A stretch of DNA of 64,000 nt from Clostridia bacterium (GTDB taxonomy: Bacteria; Bacillota; Clostridia; Oscillospirales; CAG-272): NCBI GenBank assembly GCA_017937135.1, contig JAGBEE010000023.1, forward strand, positions 33,731-97,730, written 5' to 3'. Made by a program: the position numbers and the translations under genes. Under the pieces are notes generated by a model, which saw nothing but the letters and a program-made list of their open reading frames with translations, was not told the origin of the DNA and searched no databases. Below are positions 33,631 to 42,189 of this stretch, piece after piece; the first letter of the stretch is position 1; each line of letters opens with the position of its first letter.

Positions 33631-34210
33631 AATCTTTTTAGTTATTGAAAAGTGGTTCTTAGTTGTGATTGGTAAATGCATGGCATACGCCTACAGCTTT
33701 TGTCTAATACTTTGGCACACGTGGCGCACTAATCATATTTTTATCCCTTTCCTTTGCAGACAAAAAATCCTTATATTACATTGCTTATTGTTTCCCAATT
33801 TTTGAGGTGCTGAGAAGATAAAAAAGCGGCAAGCATTAGCGTGATGTTCTTAGCGAAGAATTTGAATATTCAACGTAGTGCGAGCATCGCATTTGACTGG
33901 TCAAATACACTTTGGGATAAGCCCAAACCCATATACGCGCCCCCAAAAAGCTCATACTTCGCTTCGGAGAACCCCTATACAGACAGAAAGAGCAAGAGTA
34001 AAAGGATAAGCTTCCTTCTATTCTTGCTCTGTTCGTTTTTTATGAATGAATTGATGCTGACGCATCATGAATTGGCTTCGCCATGATTTCTCGTGGAATT
34101 GCTGTGCAATTCACCTGCGTGTTCTCCGTTAAGGATAACACGCATTTCTGCTCACCGCTTTGGTTTGAGTCTGCGCGTACAAAGGGCTACACAGGCTTTT
34201 TTATTTAGTT

Positions 34211-35413
34211 TTATTTGATTGCACCAACGGTTACGTTATAAAGACAGTACCGACCGCGCTCATTAGCTTGTATTGTAGATGTATCCACTATGTTCCCGTC
34301 TTTATCGTAGAAGCAATAGCCGTCTGTAAGAATATCGGCAAGCGTACCATCACCGTTATATTCGATTTCCTCAAAACTACCGCCCGAAATCATCACAATT
34401 TCTCTTGGTGCAATGCTAACCTTAGCAAATTCACCACCTGTTATAGTCGTTTGCTCGACAGTAAAAATCTGATCGTATATGCCACCCTCAATAACTAAAT
34501 TATTATAATTGACATCTCCACCAACGTATTTCGTTACCTTTCCCCCGCCAACACTATCGCGAATAGTAATGTCGGCGTTTTCTCCATATAAAACGTATCT
34601 TCCAGTCGAATCGACCGTTTTACCATTAAGGTCAACGATTATACTACCATTTTCAAAATAAACTAACTCCGTTGCAACACAATCGTTTTCAATAACCATA
34701 AGCACGCCTTCCTTTTCATTGGCAAAGGACAACGCTTCGCAATAAGTGGAGTAATACGACTTAGATCCACCAAAGGTAACGCTTGCGGCTGCCATAAAGC
34801 TATTACATCCAGTGCAAATGCCCGTAATCGGATTTAAGGCGTGATAAGTGGAAGAACAAATTGTACAAATGCAGCTTTCATCAGGGTTGTGAATATACTC
34901 GCCACACTGGGAGCATTCACAATCGCCCTCGTCTATCCATTCTAAAAAATGCTGCTCTACACCACATACGCTACATTTGCAGTTTTCGTCTAAATAGTCA
35001 TTATGAGCTTCCGCTGTCGCAGTATCAGCGTAGTCGCAATATAAACAGCCCAAGCAATGCATACCATCTTCGTTATCAACATATTTTTCAAGTGTATGCT
35101 CTGCTTTTGCTGGAATTACCGTTTCGCCACAAGCGCCACATTTCACCTCTGTTGTGCAATTGCCGTCATCAGTTGCCGGTGTGTGTCCAAGAGCTTCTCC
35201 CTCGGTCGTACCGCAGGTCTTACAGGTCTTGGGGGTTGTGCAGTCAGCAGCGTTCCACTGATGCGCCACTGTCTGCCTTGTTTCTCCACACTCGTTGCAG
35301 GTCGCGTCACATTCGTTATCGTACGTATGCTCGCATTTGCCGCAAGCGGTAAATACAACGCTTAATGCAAGAAGCATTACTAAAATTGTTATTATTGTTA
35401 TTGATTTTTTCAT
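34211..35413 (-). CDS. Cys-rich lipoprotein with repeated zinc-ribbon-like motifs
   Basis: 400 residues from the ATG at 35413 (GGAGG 8 bases ahead); an upstream in-frame ATG at 35464 lacks a ribosome site. The leader ends FTAC, so the protein is lipid-anchored. Residues 25-200 have at least eight Cys-x2-Cys pairs (CEH..CDATCNECGE, CKTCG, CGACG, CSVCG, CSQCG, CTICS, CTGC), spaced 15-30 residues, often with nearby His; this matches the Cys-rich spacer repeats common in secreted gut Clostridia proteins. Residues 210-400 look like a beta-helix (ITIRDSVGGG, VIEGGIYDQIF, ITGGEFAKV). Function unknown; metal binding is possible. Confidence 0.78.
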   Translation of the reverse strand: MKKSITIITILVMLLALSVVFTACGKCEHTYDNECDATCNECGETRQTVAHQWNAADCTTPKTCKTCGTTEGEALGHTPATDDGNCTTEVKCGACGETVIPAKAEHTLEKYVDNEDGMHCLGCLYCDYADTATAEAHNDYLDENCKCSVCGVEQHFLEWIDEGDCECSQCGEYIHNPDESCICTICSSTYHALNPITGICTGCNSFMAAASVTFGGSKSYYSTYCEALSFANEKEGVLMVIENDCVATELVYFENGSIIVDLNGKTVDSTGRYVLYGENADITIRDSVGGGKVTKYVGGDVNYNNLVIEGGIYDQIFTVEQTTITGGEFAKVSIAPREIVMISGGSFEEIEYNGDGTLADILTDGYCFYDKDGNIVDTSTIQANERGRYCLYNVTVGAIK

Positions 35414-35426
35414 AATTTCCTCCGAA

Positions 35427-36107
35427 TTAGGTTTTGCTTTCAAGATATGCAAGCATATTGTCAATTATCTGCTTGGCAAGTGCTTCAAAGTCAAACTGGG
35501 ACACAAATTTTATTGCTTCCTCTATTTTTTCTCTTGGTATTTCATATAAAAGGAAGGTGTTTTCAAGAAAGGCTTTTACCTTTCTATCCATTGTAAAGTA
35601 TATGCCACAGGGACGGGTCATATAGTTACGCATTATGCCTGCTGAGGCAAGCTCCTTTTCGTAAAATTCACCCTGTGTATAATTTGGATATTGCTCCTTA
35701 AATATTTCGGCTAACTTTTTTGTTATATTAGTATAGATTATGTCAGAGGATGCTTCAAGTGAATAGGACAAGGAATATAGCTCCCTTATATGCTCGCTTG
35801 ACTCTGCCATATATAGCTGTAAGGTTGTTTCTGTCGCATAGAAAAGAATTTTATCCTTAGTTTTGCCGTCAAGCAGCTTTTCGGTAAACTCAAACTGTCC
35901 GTCAAGGACAAAGCCCACAAGCTCGGATAAAATTGTTTCCTTGTTTTTAAATGTAAATGTCAGTGAGCCATAATTTACTCCCGACATTGTTGCAAGCTCC
36001 CTTAAAGTAGTATTTGTATAGCCCTTTGCTAAAAACAGCTTTGCTGCTGCGTGTAAAACCTTAGACTTCACCTTTTCGCTTCTTGAATGTATTGTTTTTT
36101 CAAGCAT
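35427..36107 (-). CDS. TetR family transcriptional regulator
   Basis: A 226-residue regulator. The N-terminal 60 residues are the TetR HTH: VLHAAAKLFLAKGYTNTTLRELA followed by SGVNYGSLTFTFKNKETIL. The rest is an all-helical ligand-binding and dimer domain. The promoter upstream carries a 16-bp palindrome near the start site, probably its own operator. The next gene on the strand, the Cys-rich lipoprotein, starts 13 bases after the stop, so it may be co-transcribed and controlled by the regulator. Confidence 0.9.
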   Translation of the reverse strand: MLEKTIHSRSEKVKSKVLHAAAKLFLAKGYTNTTLRELATMSGVNYGSLTFTFKNKETILSELVGFVLDGQFEFTEKLLDGKTKDKILFYATETTLQLYMAESSEHIRELYSLSYSLEASSDIIYTNITKKLAEIFKEQYPNYTQGEFYEKELASAGIMRNYMTRPCGIYFTMDRKVKAFLENTFLLYEIPREKIEEAIKFVSQFDFEALAKQIIDNMLAYLESKT

Positions 36108-36131
36108 TTAATTCATCAACTCCAATCGACT

Positions 36132-36147
36132 CTATATCGTGATATAG
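36132..36147. promoter_or_regulatory. Putative TetR operator
   Basis: CTATATC-GT-GATATAG, 7-bp arms, perfect, about 12 bases after the -10 box of the tetR-like gene. Confidence 0.65.
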
Positions 36148-36158
36148 TTTTCATTTAG

Positions 36159-36187
36159 ATTGTAGCATGCTTCGGTAAGAATTGCAA
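36159..36187 (-). promoter_or_regulatory. Promoter of the tetR-like gene
   Basis: On the minus strand TTGCAA (36187-36182), 17 bases, TACAAT (36164-36159). Confidence 0.7.
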
Positions 36188-36235
36188 CAAAAATTTGATA
36201 TTTTCTGCAGTTTTTTCGTTTATGGCATAAAATAA

Positions 36236-36260
36236 CCCATACGACACGGAATCGTATGGG
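36236..36260 (-). terminator. Terminator after the GH4 gene
   Basis: CCCATACGA (36236-36244) pairs with TCGTATGGG (36252-36260), with T-rich sequence after it on the minus strand. Same stem core as the hairpin at 44475. Confidence 0.85.
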
Positions 36261-36328
36261 CTTGATTTTTATAAATATCAACCATTATCAGCACAAATAG
36301 TAACAGAATAGAACTATTCTTGCTTCAA

Positions 36329-37648
36329 TTAGAATATTGGATAGCCTGCCTTCTCGTGCGCCTCGAAAAGCTCGTCGCAAAGGGCTACAATTTCGTCCGG
36401 AGAAAGCTGTGCACCTGTGTGAGGATCTAACATCGCTGCTTGATAAATCTTTTGCTTATCCATCGTATGGGCAGCCTCAATTGTGAGCATTTGAGCATAG
36501 ATATTAGAACTGTTCATTGCTGCGAGCTGAAGTGGGAGCTCACCTACAAGGGTAGGAGTTACTCCGTTACCGTCAACAAGGCAAGGAACCTCAACACAAG
36601 CATCATATGGTAAATTTGCAATAACGCCATTATTGATAACATTACCACCGATTTTGTATGGCTTATTTGTATAAATAGCTTCCATAATGTGTGACGCATA
36701 TTCCTTTGAGCGAGTATGCTCAATTTTGCCACCTGACATTAGCTCCTCATATTGCTTTTGCCAGCCTGCGATTTGATTTATACAACGACGTGGATATTCA
36801 TCAAGAGGAATATTGAATTTTTCAATTAAATCTTCTCTTCCAGCCTTTATATAGAAAGGGTTATATTCCGCGTTATGCTCACTTGATTCTGTGCAATAAT
36901 AGCCAAGCTTATCAATATAGTCAAAGCGCACCATATCACCGTGCTTTTCGCTTGCATTTTTCTCTTTAGCGCGTTTTCTTATCTCCGGATAAAGGTCATT
37001 TCCATCCTTATCGGTTATTTCAAGAAGCCACGCCATATGGTTAATGCCTGCTATTTTTTCAAGTCTGCCCTCTAATTTATTCTCCATGCCTAAATTTTTA
37101 AGTAAGCCCTCAGAGCAAACCTGCACGCTATGGCAAAGTCCTACGGTCTTCACCTTGGTATATCTTAGCATGTAGCCTGTAAGCATAGCCATAGGATTGG
37201 TGTAGTTAAGGAGCCAAGCATTTGGACATACCTCCTCCATATCGCGTGCAAAATCCTTTAAAACATGTATTGTACGAAGGGCGCGAAAAATTCCACCTAT
37301 TCCCAAGGTGTCGCCAATAGTCTGACGAAGTCCGTATTTCTTAGGGATTTCAAAGTCAATAATTGTGCAAGGATCGTAAAGACCTACTTGTATTGCGTTT
37401 ATTACAAAATCTGCTTTTTTCAATGCATCCTTTCTTTGCTCCACGCCAAGATATTTTTTTATGGTTGCACGTCCCTCGTTTATAGACTCATTCATTTTTG
37501 AAATGAGAAGATATGACTCATCAAGCCTATCGGAATCAATATCGTAAAGTGCGATTTCAACATCGTGAAACGCCTCGCACATCATCGTGTCACCAAGTAC
37601 ATTTTTTGAAAAAACAGTGCTGCCCGCACCCATAAAGGTTACTTTCAT
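36329..37648 (-). CDS. Glycoside hydrolase family 4, alpha-galactosidase-like
   Basis: A 439-residue cytoplasmic enzyme of the NAD- and metal-dependent GH4 family. The N-terminal KVTFMGAGSTVF is the NAD-binding start, LLNYTNPM lies at about 147-153, and the metal ligands are Cys172 and His173 region in GLCHSVQ and His204 in GINHMAW. The CHSVQ variant is that of MelA-type alpha-galactosidases; other GH4 members have CHN or CNVP. These enzymes act by an oxidation-elimination route on unphosphorylated galactosides. It diverges from a clan GH-A glycosidase gene, so both likely act on the same oligosaccharides. Confidence 0.87.
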   Translation of the reverse strand: MKVTFMGAGSTVFSKNVLGDTMMCEAFHDVEIALYDIDSDRLDESYLLISKMNESINEGRATIKKYLGVEQRKDALKKADFVINAIQVGLYDPCTIIDFEIPKKYGLRQTIGDTLGIGGIFRALRTIHVLKDFARDMEEVCPNAWLLNYTNPMAMLTGYMLRYTKVKTVGLCHSVQVCSEGLLKNLGMENKLEGRLEKIAGINHMAWLLEITDKDGNDLYPEIRKRAKEKNASEKHGDMVRFDYIDKLGYYCTESSEHNAEYNPFYIKAGREDLIEKFNIPLDEYPRRCINQIAGWQKQYEELMSGGKIEHTRSKEYASHIMEAIYTNKPYKIGGNVINNGVIANLPYDACVEVPCLVDGNGVTPTLVGELPLQLAAMNSSNIYAQMLTIEAAHTMDKQKIYQAAMLDPHTGAQLSPDEIVALCDELFEAHEKAGYPIF

Positions 37649-37713
37649 AATAAATCTCCTTAATACTGTAATTACATTTTTTGTATTTTCTTTTTTATGC
37701 TGTTTTCGCTCTC

Positions 37714-37742
37714 ATTTTAGCATATAGCATACTTTTTTTCAA
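37714..37742 (-). promoter_or_regulatory. Promoter of the GH4 gene
   Basis: On the minus strand TTGAAA (37742-37737), 17 bases, TAAAAT (37719-37714). Confidence 0.7.
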
Positions 37743-37851
37743 GTAAAAAAGACCAATTCAACACAAAAAATTGTTAAGCTGTTAAGCAAGTGTTAGATAT
37801 GGGCTTTTTGGAGCTTAATATAACAAAAATAATGCGAGCATTTTTCGGCAC

Positions 37852-37880
37852 TTGACTTTTATGTACTGGTGTGTTAAAAT
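37852..37880 (+). promoter_or_regulatory. Promoter of the clan GH-A glycosidase gene
   Basis: TTGACT (37852-37857), 17 bases, TAAAAT (37875-37880). GAGGTG precedes the ATG at 37908. Between the two divergent promoters is a short GTTAAGC direct repeat near 37775. Confidence 0.75.
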
Positions 37881-37907
37881 AAAGTAAAGATTTCTTCGAG
37901 GTGAAAT

Positions 37908-39734
37908 ATGGAATTTTTACTTGGTTGCAATTACTGGGCATCAAATGCCGGAACAGATATGTGGAAGGACTTTGATATAGATATAATAGACAAGGATTTA
38001 TCATTGCTTTCCCAAAACGGGATTAAATATTTAAGAGTATTCCCTAACTGGCGTGATTTTCAGCCTTCGTCTCCTATGATGTCAAATCGCGGCGTTTGTG
38101 TTGGCTACACAGGAGATAAGAAAAATCATTATCTTAATAACACAATGCTTGATAGATTTGGAAAATTCCTTGATGCTTGTGGCAAATATGGAATTAAGGT
38201 TATTGTTGGGCTTATAACGGGCTTTATGAGTGGCGCTATGCTGATTCCGCCTGCCTTGTACAACAAAAACATCATAACCGATAGTGTTTCTCAATATTTT
38301 CAGCAGTTATATATCAAGGGCTTTGTTTCCCACTTTAAAAACAGAGCAGAAATTTTAGCTTGGGACCTTGGTAACGAATGCAATGAGATGGAAAGCGTAA
38401 AAAGTCCATACGAGGCAGCAACTTGGACAGCTATGGTGTCAAATGCAATTCGTGCAAATGATAATTCTCGCCCGGTTGTTTCCGGCATGCACTATTTAGA
38501 TAACGAAGACAACTGGAAAATTACCGACCAAGCTGAAAACTGTGATATTTTAACCACGCATCCATATCCATATTGGTGTGAGGGCACAACTATTAACGAA
38601 AATCTATCACTTAGAACTATTATTTTCCCAACTGTATATACAAAATATTATGAAGCTATGAGTGGCAAGCCTTGTCTTGCCGAGGAAATGGGAACAATGG
38701 GACCTATGGTATGCAGCGACGAGGCATCAGCCAAGTTTTTACGTGTAAACCTTTTCTCCCTATGGGCAAATGGCGCGGCTGGTGCTATGTGGTGGTGCTC
38801 TAACGACCAAACTGAGCTTAATCACTTCCCTTACTCTATGCAAATGGTAGAAAGAGAGCTTGGTCTTTTAAGAAATGACTGCTCACCTAAGCCCACACTT
38901 TTGGAAATTAAGAGGTTTTATGAGTTTCTTAGTTCATTTAATATAAAGCTGCCAAGAGCTAAGGATGATGCTGTTTGCTTGCTCACTCACGACCAGCATC
39001 ATTGGTCAATTGCTTATATGACATATGTTCTTGCACGCAAAGCTGGGCTGAACATCTCATTTGCTGATGCAAACGAAGAAATCCCTGACTCACCTATATA
39101 TATTGTGCCATCAATAAAAGGCGTTAGATGTATGTTCAAGGACAAGTATGATATGCTAAAGGAAAGAGTTAAAAACGGAGCAACACTATATTTATCGCTT
39201 GACAATGGAATTTTGTCCGAATTTGAGGAGCTTTGCGGTGTCAAGGTCGTTGACTCATTTACACACAAAACAATCTTGAGTACTAACTTAAATGGTGAAA
39301 AAATTGAGCTGGAAAAATCAAGAAATCTGACCCTTGAGATAACCAGTGCTGAGATTATAGCATACGATAGCGAGAACAATCCATTTATAACCGTAAATAG
39401 CTATGGAAAAGGTAAGGTTTATCTTGTAAATGCACCAATTGAAGCAAATCTAATAGACAAGCGTGGCGCCCTTGACTCTAACATCTACAAAATATATAAA
39501 GCTATATTTGAAAAAGAAATTAATAGCTATATTGTCAAATCAAAAAATGATAATGTGCTACTAACTTTGCATGAGGTAGGAAACGGATATATTGTTGTAG
39601 CAATTAACTATGGAGGCTCTTACGTAGGCTTTGATTTATCAATTGATATAGCATATAAAATAGATAAATTCTATTATGGAAATAGCGAAAAGATTGCCCC
39701 TTATGATGCTTGCATTTTTAAAATAACCAAATAA
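37908..39734 (+). CDS. Cytoplasmic clan GH-A glycoside hydrolase (GH5/GH42-like)
   Basis: 608 residues without signal peptide. The first 350 residues are a TIM barrel: IKYLRVFPNWRDFQP near 40, acid/base Glu157 in AWDLGNE and a nucleophile Glu260 (or Glu259) in CLAEEMG, with TTHPYPYW between. After about residue 370 comes a Rossmann-like domain (IYIVPSIKG, GATLYLSLDNG), similar to the trimerisation domain of GH42, and then a small beta domain (YIVVAINYGG). It likely hydrolyses beta-mannosides or beta-galactosides taken into the cell; the exact family is uncertain. The divergent GH4 alpha-galactosidase suggests galactomannan-derived substrates. Confidence 0.82.
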   Translation: MEFLLGCNYWASNAGTDMWKDFDIDIIDKDLSLLSQNGIKYLRVFPNWRDFQPSSPMMSNRGVCVGYTGDKKNHYLNNTMLDRFGKFLDACGKYGIKVIVGLITGFMSGAMLIPPALYNKNIITDSVSQYFQQLYIKGFVSHFKNRAEILAWDLGNECNEMESVKSPYEAATWTAMVSNAIRANDNSRPVVSGMHYLDNEDNWKITDQAENCDILTTHPYPYWCEGTTINENLSLRTIIFPTVYTKYYEAMSGKPCLAEEMGTMGPMVCSDEASAKFLRVNLFSLWANGAAGAMWWCSNDQTELNHFPYSMQMVERELGLLRNDCSPKPTLLEIKRFYEFLSSFNIKLPRAKDDAVCLLTHDQHHWSIAYMTYVLARKAGLNISFADANEEIPDSPIYIVPSIKGVRCMFKDKYDMLKERVKNGATLYLSLDNGILSEFEELCGVKVVDSFTHKTILSTNLNGEKIELEKSRNLTLEITSAEIIAYDSENNPFITVNSYGKGKVYLVNAPIEANLIDKRGALDSNIYKIYKAIFEKEINSYIVKSKNDNVLLTLHEVGNGYIVVAINYGGSYVGFDLSIDIAYKIDKFYYGNSEKIAPYDACIFKITK

Positions 39735-39740
39735 AATTAA

Positions 39741-39764
39741 CCCGTATGAAATAAAACATACGGG
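39741..39764 (+). terminator. Terminator after the GH-A glycosidase gene
   Basis: CCCGTATG (39741-39748) pairs with CATACGGG (39757-39764), then CTATTTTTTT. The remaining 39765-40050 has no ORF; it holds a GGCGCACTAA/TTAGTGCC imperfect dyad near 39802. Confidence 0.88.
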
Positions 39765-40050
39765 CTATTTTTTTATTTTAAATACTTTCGTCTGCAATTT
39801 GGCGCACTAATTTTAGTGCCACAAGTAACCTTTTGAAAATTGTACCAAATCAAGCCAAAAAAGTAAGCTTTTCAAAACCAAATTTTAGTAGCAAAAGATT
39901 CTAAAGTCGATTCTAATGCTATAATTATGCCGCATTTAAACCCATTTCGTGGCGGGTTCAGTACAACTATTGAAGCTTTCAGTTTAATGCTGAAAAAATT
40001 TGATTTATTTTTATGCAAGCACACGCCTAAGTGTCAATCAGTTCCTTTTC

Positions 40051-40770
40051 TTACTTCTTTTTTGATTTTTCTTCCAAACTATTGATTAATTCTCCATACT
40101 GTTCACGAGTTAGGATATCATTCGTTGTTTGAAATTTATTCGCAATTATTTTAGAATAAGAATTTTTAAACGAATTTGCTTCTATTAAATCGAAATAATA
40201 TTTCTTTCTTGTTTCTACACTTACATTGCTACAGTTAAAACAAAAGGACTCTGTAAGAATTTTTCCAACCGATTTACATTTATGTATATTCAAATCCGAA
40301 AGCAACGATATTGTTACAGATGAAACAGATTGAAATTTATTAGGGTCTGGATATTTTCCTGTATCGTCACTTTCGTAGCCAACAACATATAAGTGTCTTT
40401 TAGCCTCATAGCAGCAATGTTCTTTTTCTGTTTCACTATCATACCCCTTGTAATACAATTGGAAGCGAGAAATTGTTCTATGCAAATTTTCAAGCAAGGT
40501 ATTAATCAATTTTCGCTTTTTAGGGAAATATGTCCATGGTTTTATCAAAGATATGATTTCACCAATTTCAACCAACATTCGTTGCGATTGACTTAAAGCA
40601 AGGTCATAGTCTTTATATTCCAAACATTTTTCATACAAAGCATTATCGTTTCGCAACAACATTAATTGATAGTTGATTTTTTCGCGTGAATCGACAGAAT
40701 ATAATTGCGCTAAGCCCCACCAAACAAATGATGCTATTAGAGAACCAATTACGCCTATTAATATCTCCAT
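40051..40770 (-). CDS. Membrane-anchored protein of unknown function in accessory island
   Basis: 239 residues with one N-terminal membrane segment (about 3-24, ILIGVIGSLIASFVWWGLA); the rest is cytoplasmic, helical, with Cys pairs (HCC, CFNC). No catalytic motif recognised. It is the last gene of the minus-strand island and starts 45 bases after the stop of the nuclease gene at 40816. Single-pass proteins of this kind are often effectors or anchors in defence systems, but that is inference from context. Confidence 0.65.
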   Translation of the reverse strand: MEILIGVIGSLIASFVWWGLAQLYSVDSREKINYQLMLLRNDNALYEKCLEYKDYDLALSQSQRMLVEIGEIISLIKPWTYFPKKRKLINTLLENLHRTISRFQLYYKGYDSETEKEHCCYEAKRHLYVVGYESDDTGKYPDPNKFQSVSSVTISLLSDLNIHKCKSVGKILTESFCFNCSNVSVETRKKYYFDLIEANSFKNSYSKIIANKFQTTNDILTREQYGELINSLEEKSKKK

Positions 40771-40815
40771 TTTTCCTCCAATTCAACAAATCAATCTTTC
40801 TATATAATCCAACTT

Positions 40816-42081
40816 TTATTTACGGCAGCAATAATCTGCAACAAATACATTTAATGTTATATAAGCAGACGAATCGGCTTTGCTTTTAAACTTGCATTCC
40901 CATTCATTTGCTTTTTTGTTAGTTGAGGAAATATAGTTTTCGTTATTTTTTATCTCTGCATCTATCTTTTTAAGCAATGCGCCAAAATCTTTGTTTTCCA
41001 AATTGAAAATTAATACTGCGATTTTACAATCTCTCCAAGTTGCATAACCATACACCTGTTTTAATGCATCTGAAAATGTTGTGCTTTTTCTCCAAACCTT
41101 GCACTCTGCGATAAATGCAGACTTATCTTCGAAACTTACACATATATCTGTTTTTCCAGCTGCCCTAAAGGTTTCCCCAGTTGCTATTATATAGTTAGAA
41201 TTAAGAGCCCATAAGATAGTGTCTCTTATTAATTCTTCATCTGCAAGCTCTTGAATAGGCTTGGGGAGCAACTCTGTAGCAATCAAATGTTCCCTAATTG
41301 TTTGTAAAATTGCCTGATAGTTACTACTATCAAAATAATACCCATTATTTACTCGTTTTTCTGGTAAAGAAGGCTCAATTTTCTTTGGCGTAATAATTAT
41401 TCTATGTCCCTTTTCCCGCTCGGCATTTTTAGAAATTAATTCAACACCTATTGCTTGCGAAAAAGCATCTAATATAGAATCTTTTTTGACAATATCTTCT
41501 ATTGTTTTTTTCGTAAATACTACTAAAGAATCGTTAAATTTGTCTATTTCTTGCCTCATAGAGTCATACTTGCTTTTGGCTACATATGTATATTCATTAT
41601 ACATTTTTCGTAACGTTTCTTGTTTTTGACTATTGGATGCTTTTTCGATTTCAGAAAGTGGAATTTGCATTGTGAATGTTAAATATGTGTTTTCCTTTTC
41701 ATAGCACAAAGACATTTCGGTAGAGGTGTATGATAAGCAATATGTAGTAGAATTCGTTTTATACCTAAATAAATGTTCCCCTTGCATAACAGGTATTTTC
41801 ACAACAACATCAATGGAATCAACTTCGTAGTATTCTTTATCATACACTACTGAACGAAAATGATTGTACACTTTCATCTTTCCTCGTTTTGGTTCATAGG
41901 ATTTGTTTTCAAAATCAATAATTACCTGTTCTAAAACACCTATATCTGCTATCGCAGATACATCATACTCAGAAAAATCTCGCAACTGTTTGTAATTGTA
42001 CTCGCTCAATTTTTTAACAATATTACCCTTCTGCTTTTCAAATACTGTTAAAATATTTTGTCCTTCCTCAAATATTTTCAT
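40816..42081 (-). CDS. Predicted PD-(D/E)XK nuclease with large N-terminal region
   Basis: 421 residues. The C-terminal part (about 280-350) has a nuclease core: Glu284 in DEELIRDTIL, Asp312 in AGKTDICV, Glu326-x-Lys328 in FIAECKVW, then LKQVYGYATW with a conserved Gln342. This matches restriction-endonuclease-like folds found in many defence proteins. Residues 60-145 are beta-rich and 150-205 helical with no known motif; they may bind a target or partner. No ATPase or methyltransferase domain is present. It follows the Mrr-like gene by 108 bases. The DNA target is unknown. Confidence 0.72.
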   Translation of the reverse strand: MKIFEEGQNILTVFEKQKGNIVKKLSEYNYKQLRDFSEYDVSAIADIGVLEQVIIDFENKSYEPKRGKMKVYNHFRSVVYDKEYYEVDSIDVVVKIPVMQGEHLFRYKTNSTTYCLSYTSTEMSLCYEKENTYLTFTMQIPLSEIEKASNSQKQETLRKMYNEYTYVAKSKYDSMRQEIDKFNDSLVVFTKKTIEDIVKKDSILDAFSQAIGVELISKNAEREKGHRIIITPKKIEPSLPEKRVNNGYYFDSSNYQAILQTIREHLIATELLPKPIQELADEELIRDTILWALNSNYIIATGETFRAAGKTDICVSFEDKSAFIAECKVWRKSTTFSDALKQVYGYATWRDCKIAVLIFNLENKDFGALLKKIDAEIKNNENYISSTNKKANEWECKFKSKADSSAYITLNVFVADYCCRK

Positions 42082-42189
42082 TTTTCACTCTCTTTGTTAC
42101 TCATTTTTACTTTTCATATGTAAGCAACTAATCTTTTTATTAGCTAATATCTTGTAAATCTATAATGCTGAATTGTAGAGACTAGTTAT

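Larger units (their letters stand above)
33340..34210. other. Gene-free, hairpin-rich region
   Basis: About 870 bases with no convincing ORF. Features seen: two terminator-like hairpins (33495-33511 and 33607-33630), an ATTTGAC/GTCAAAT dyad (33891-33906), a long hairpin AGAGCAAGA/TCTTGCTCT (33989-34030) followed by a T run, and then four further small hairpins up to 34143. Part of it may be a decayed mobile element or an unrecognised structured RNA. No tRNA or known riboswitch core is visible. Confidence 0.6.

Noticed and set aside
33841-34086. An 81-codon plus-strand ORF in the gene-free region
   Set aside because: No ribosome site, odd composition, and it runs through several hairpins; its coding sense is better explained by chance or by a decayed repeat.
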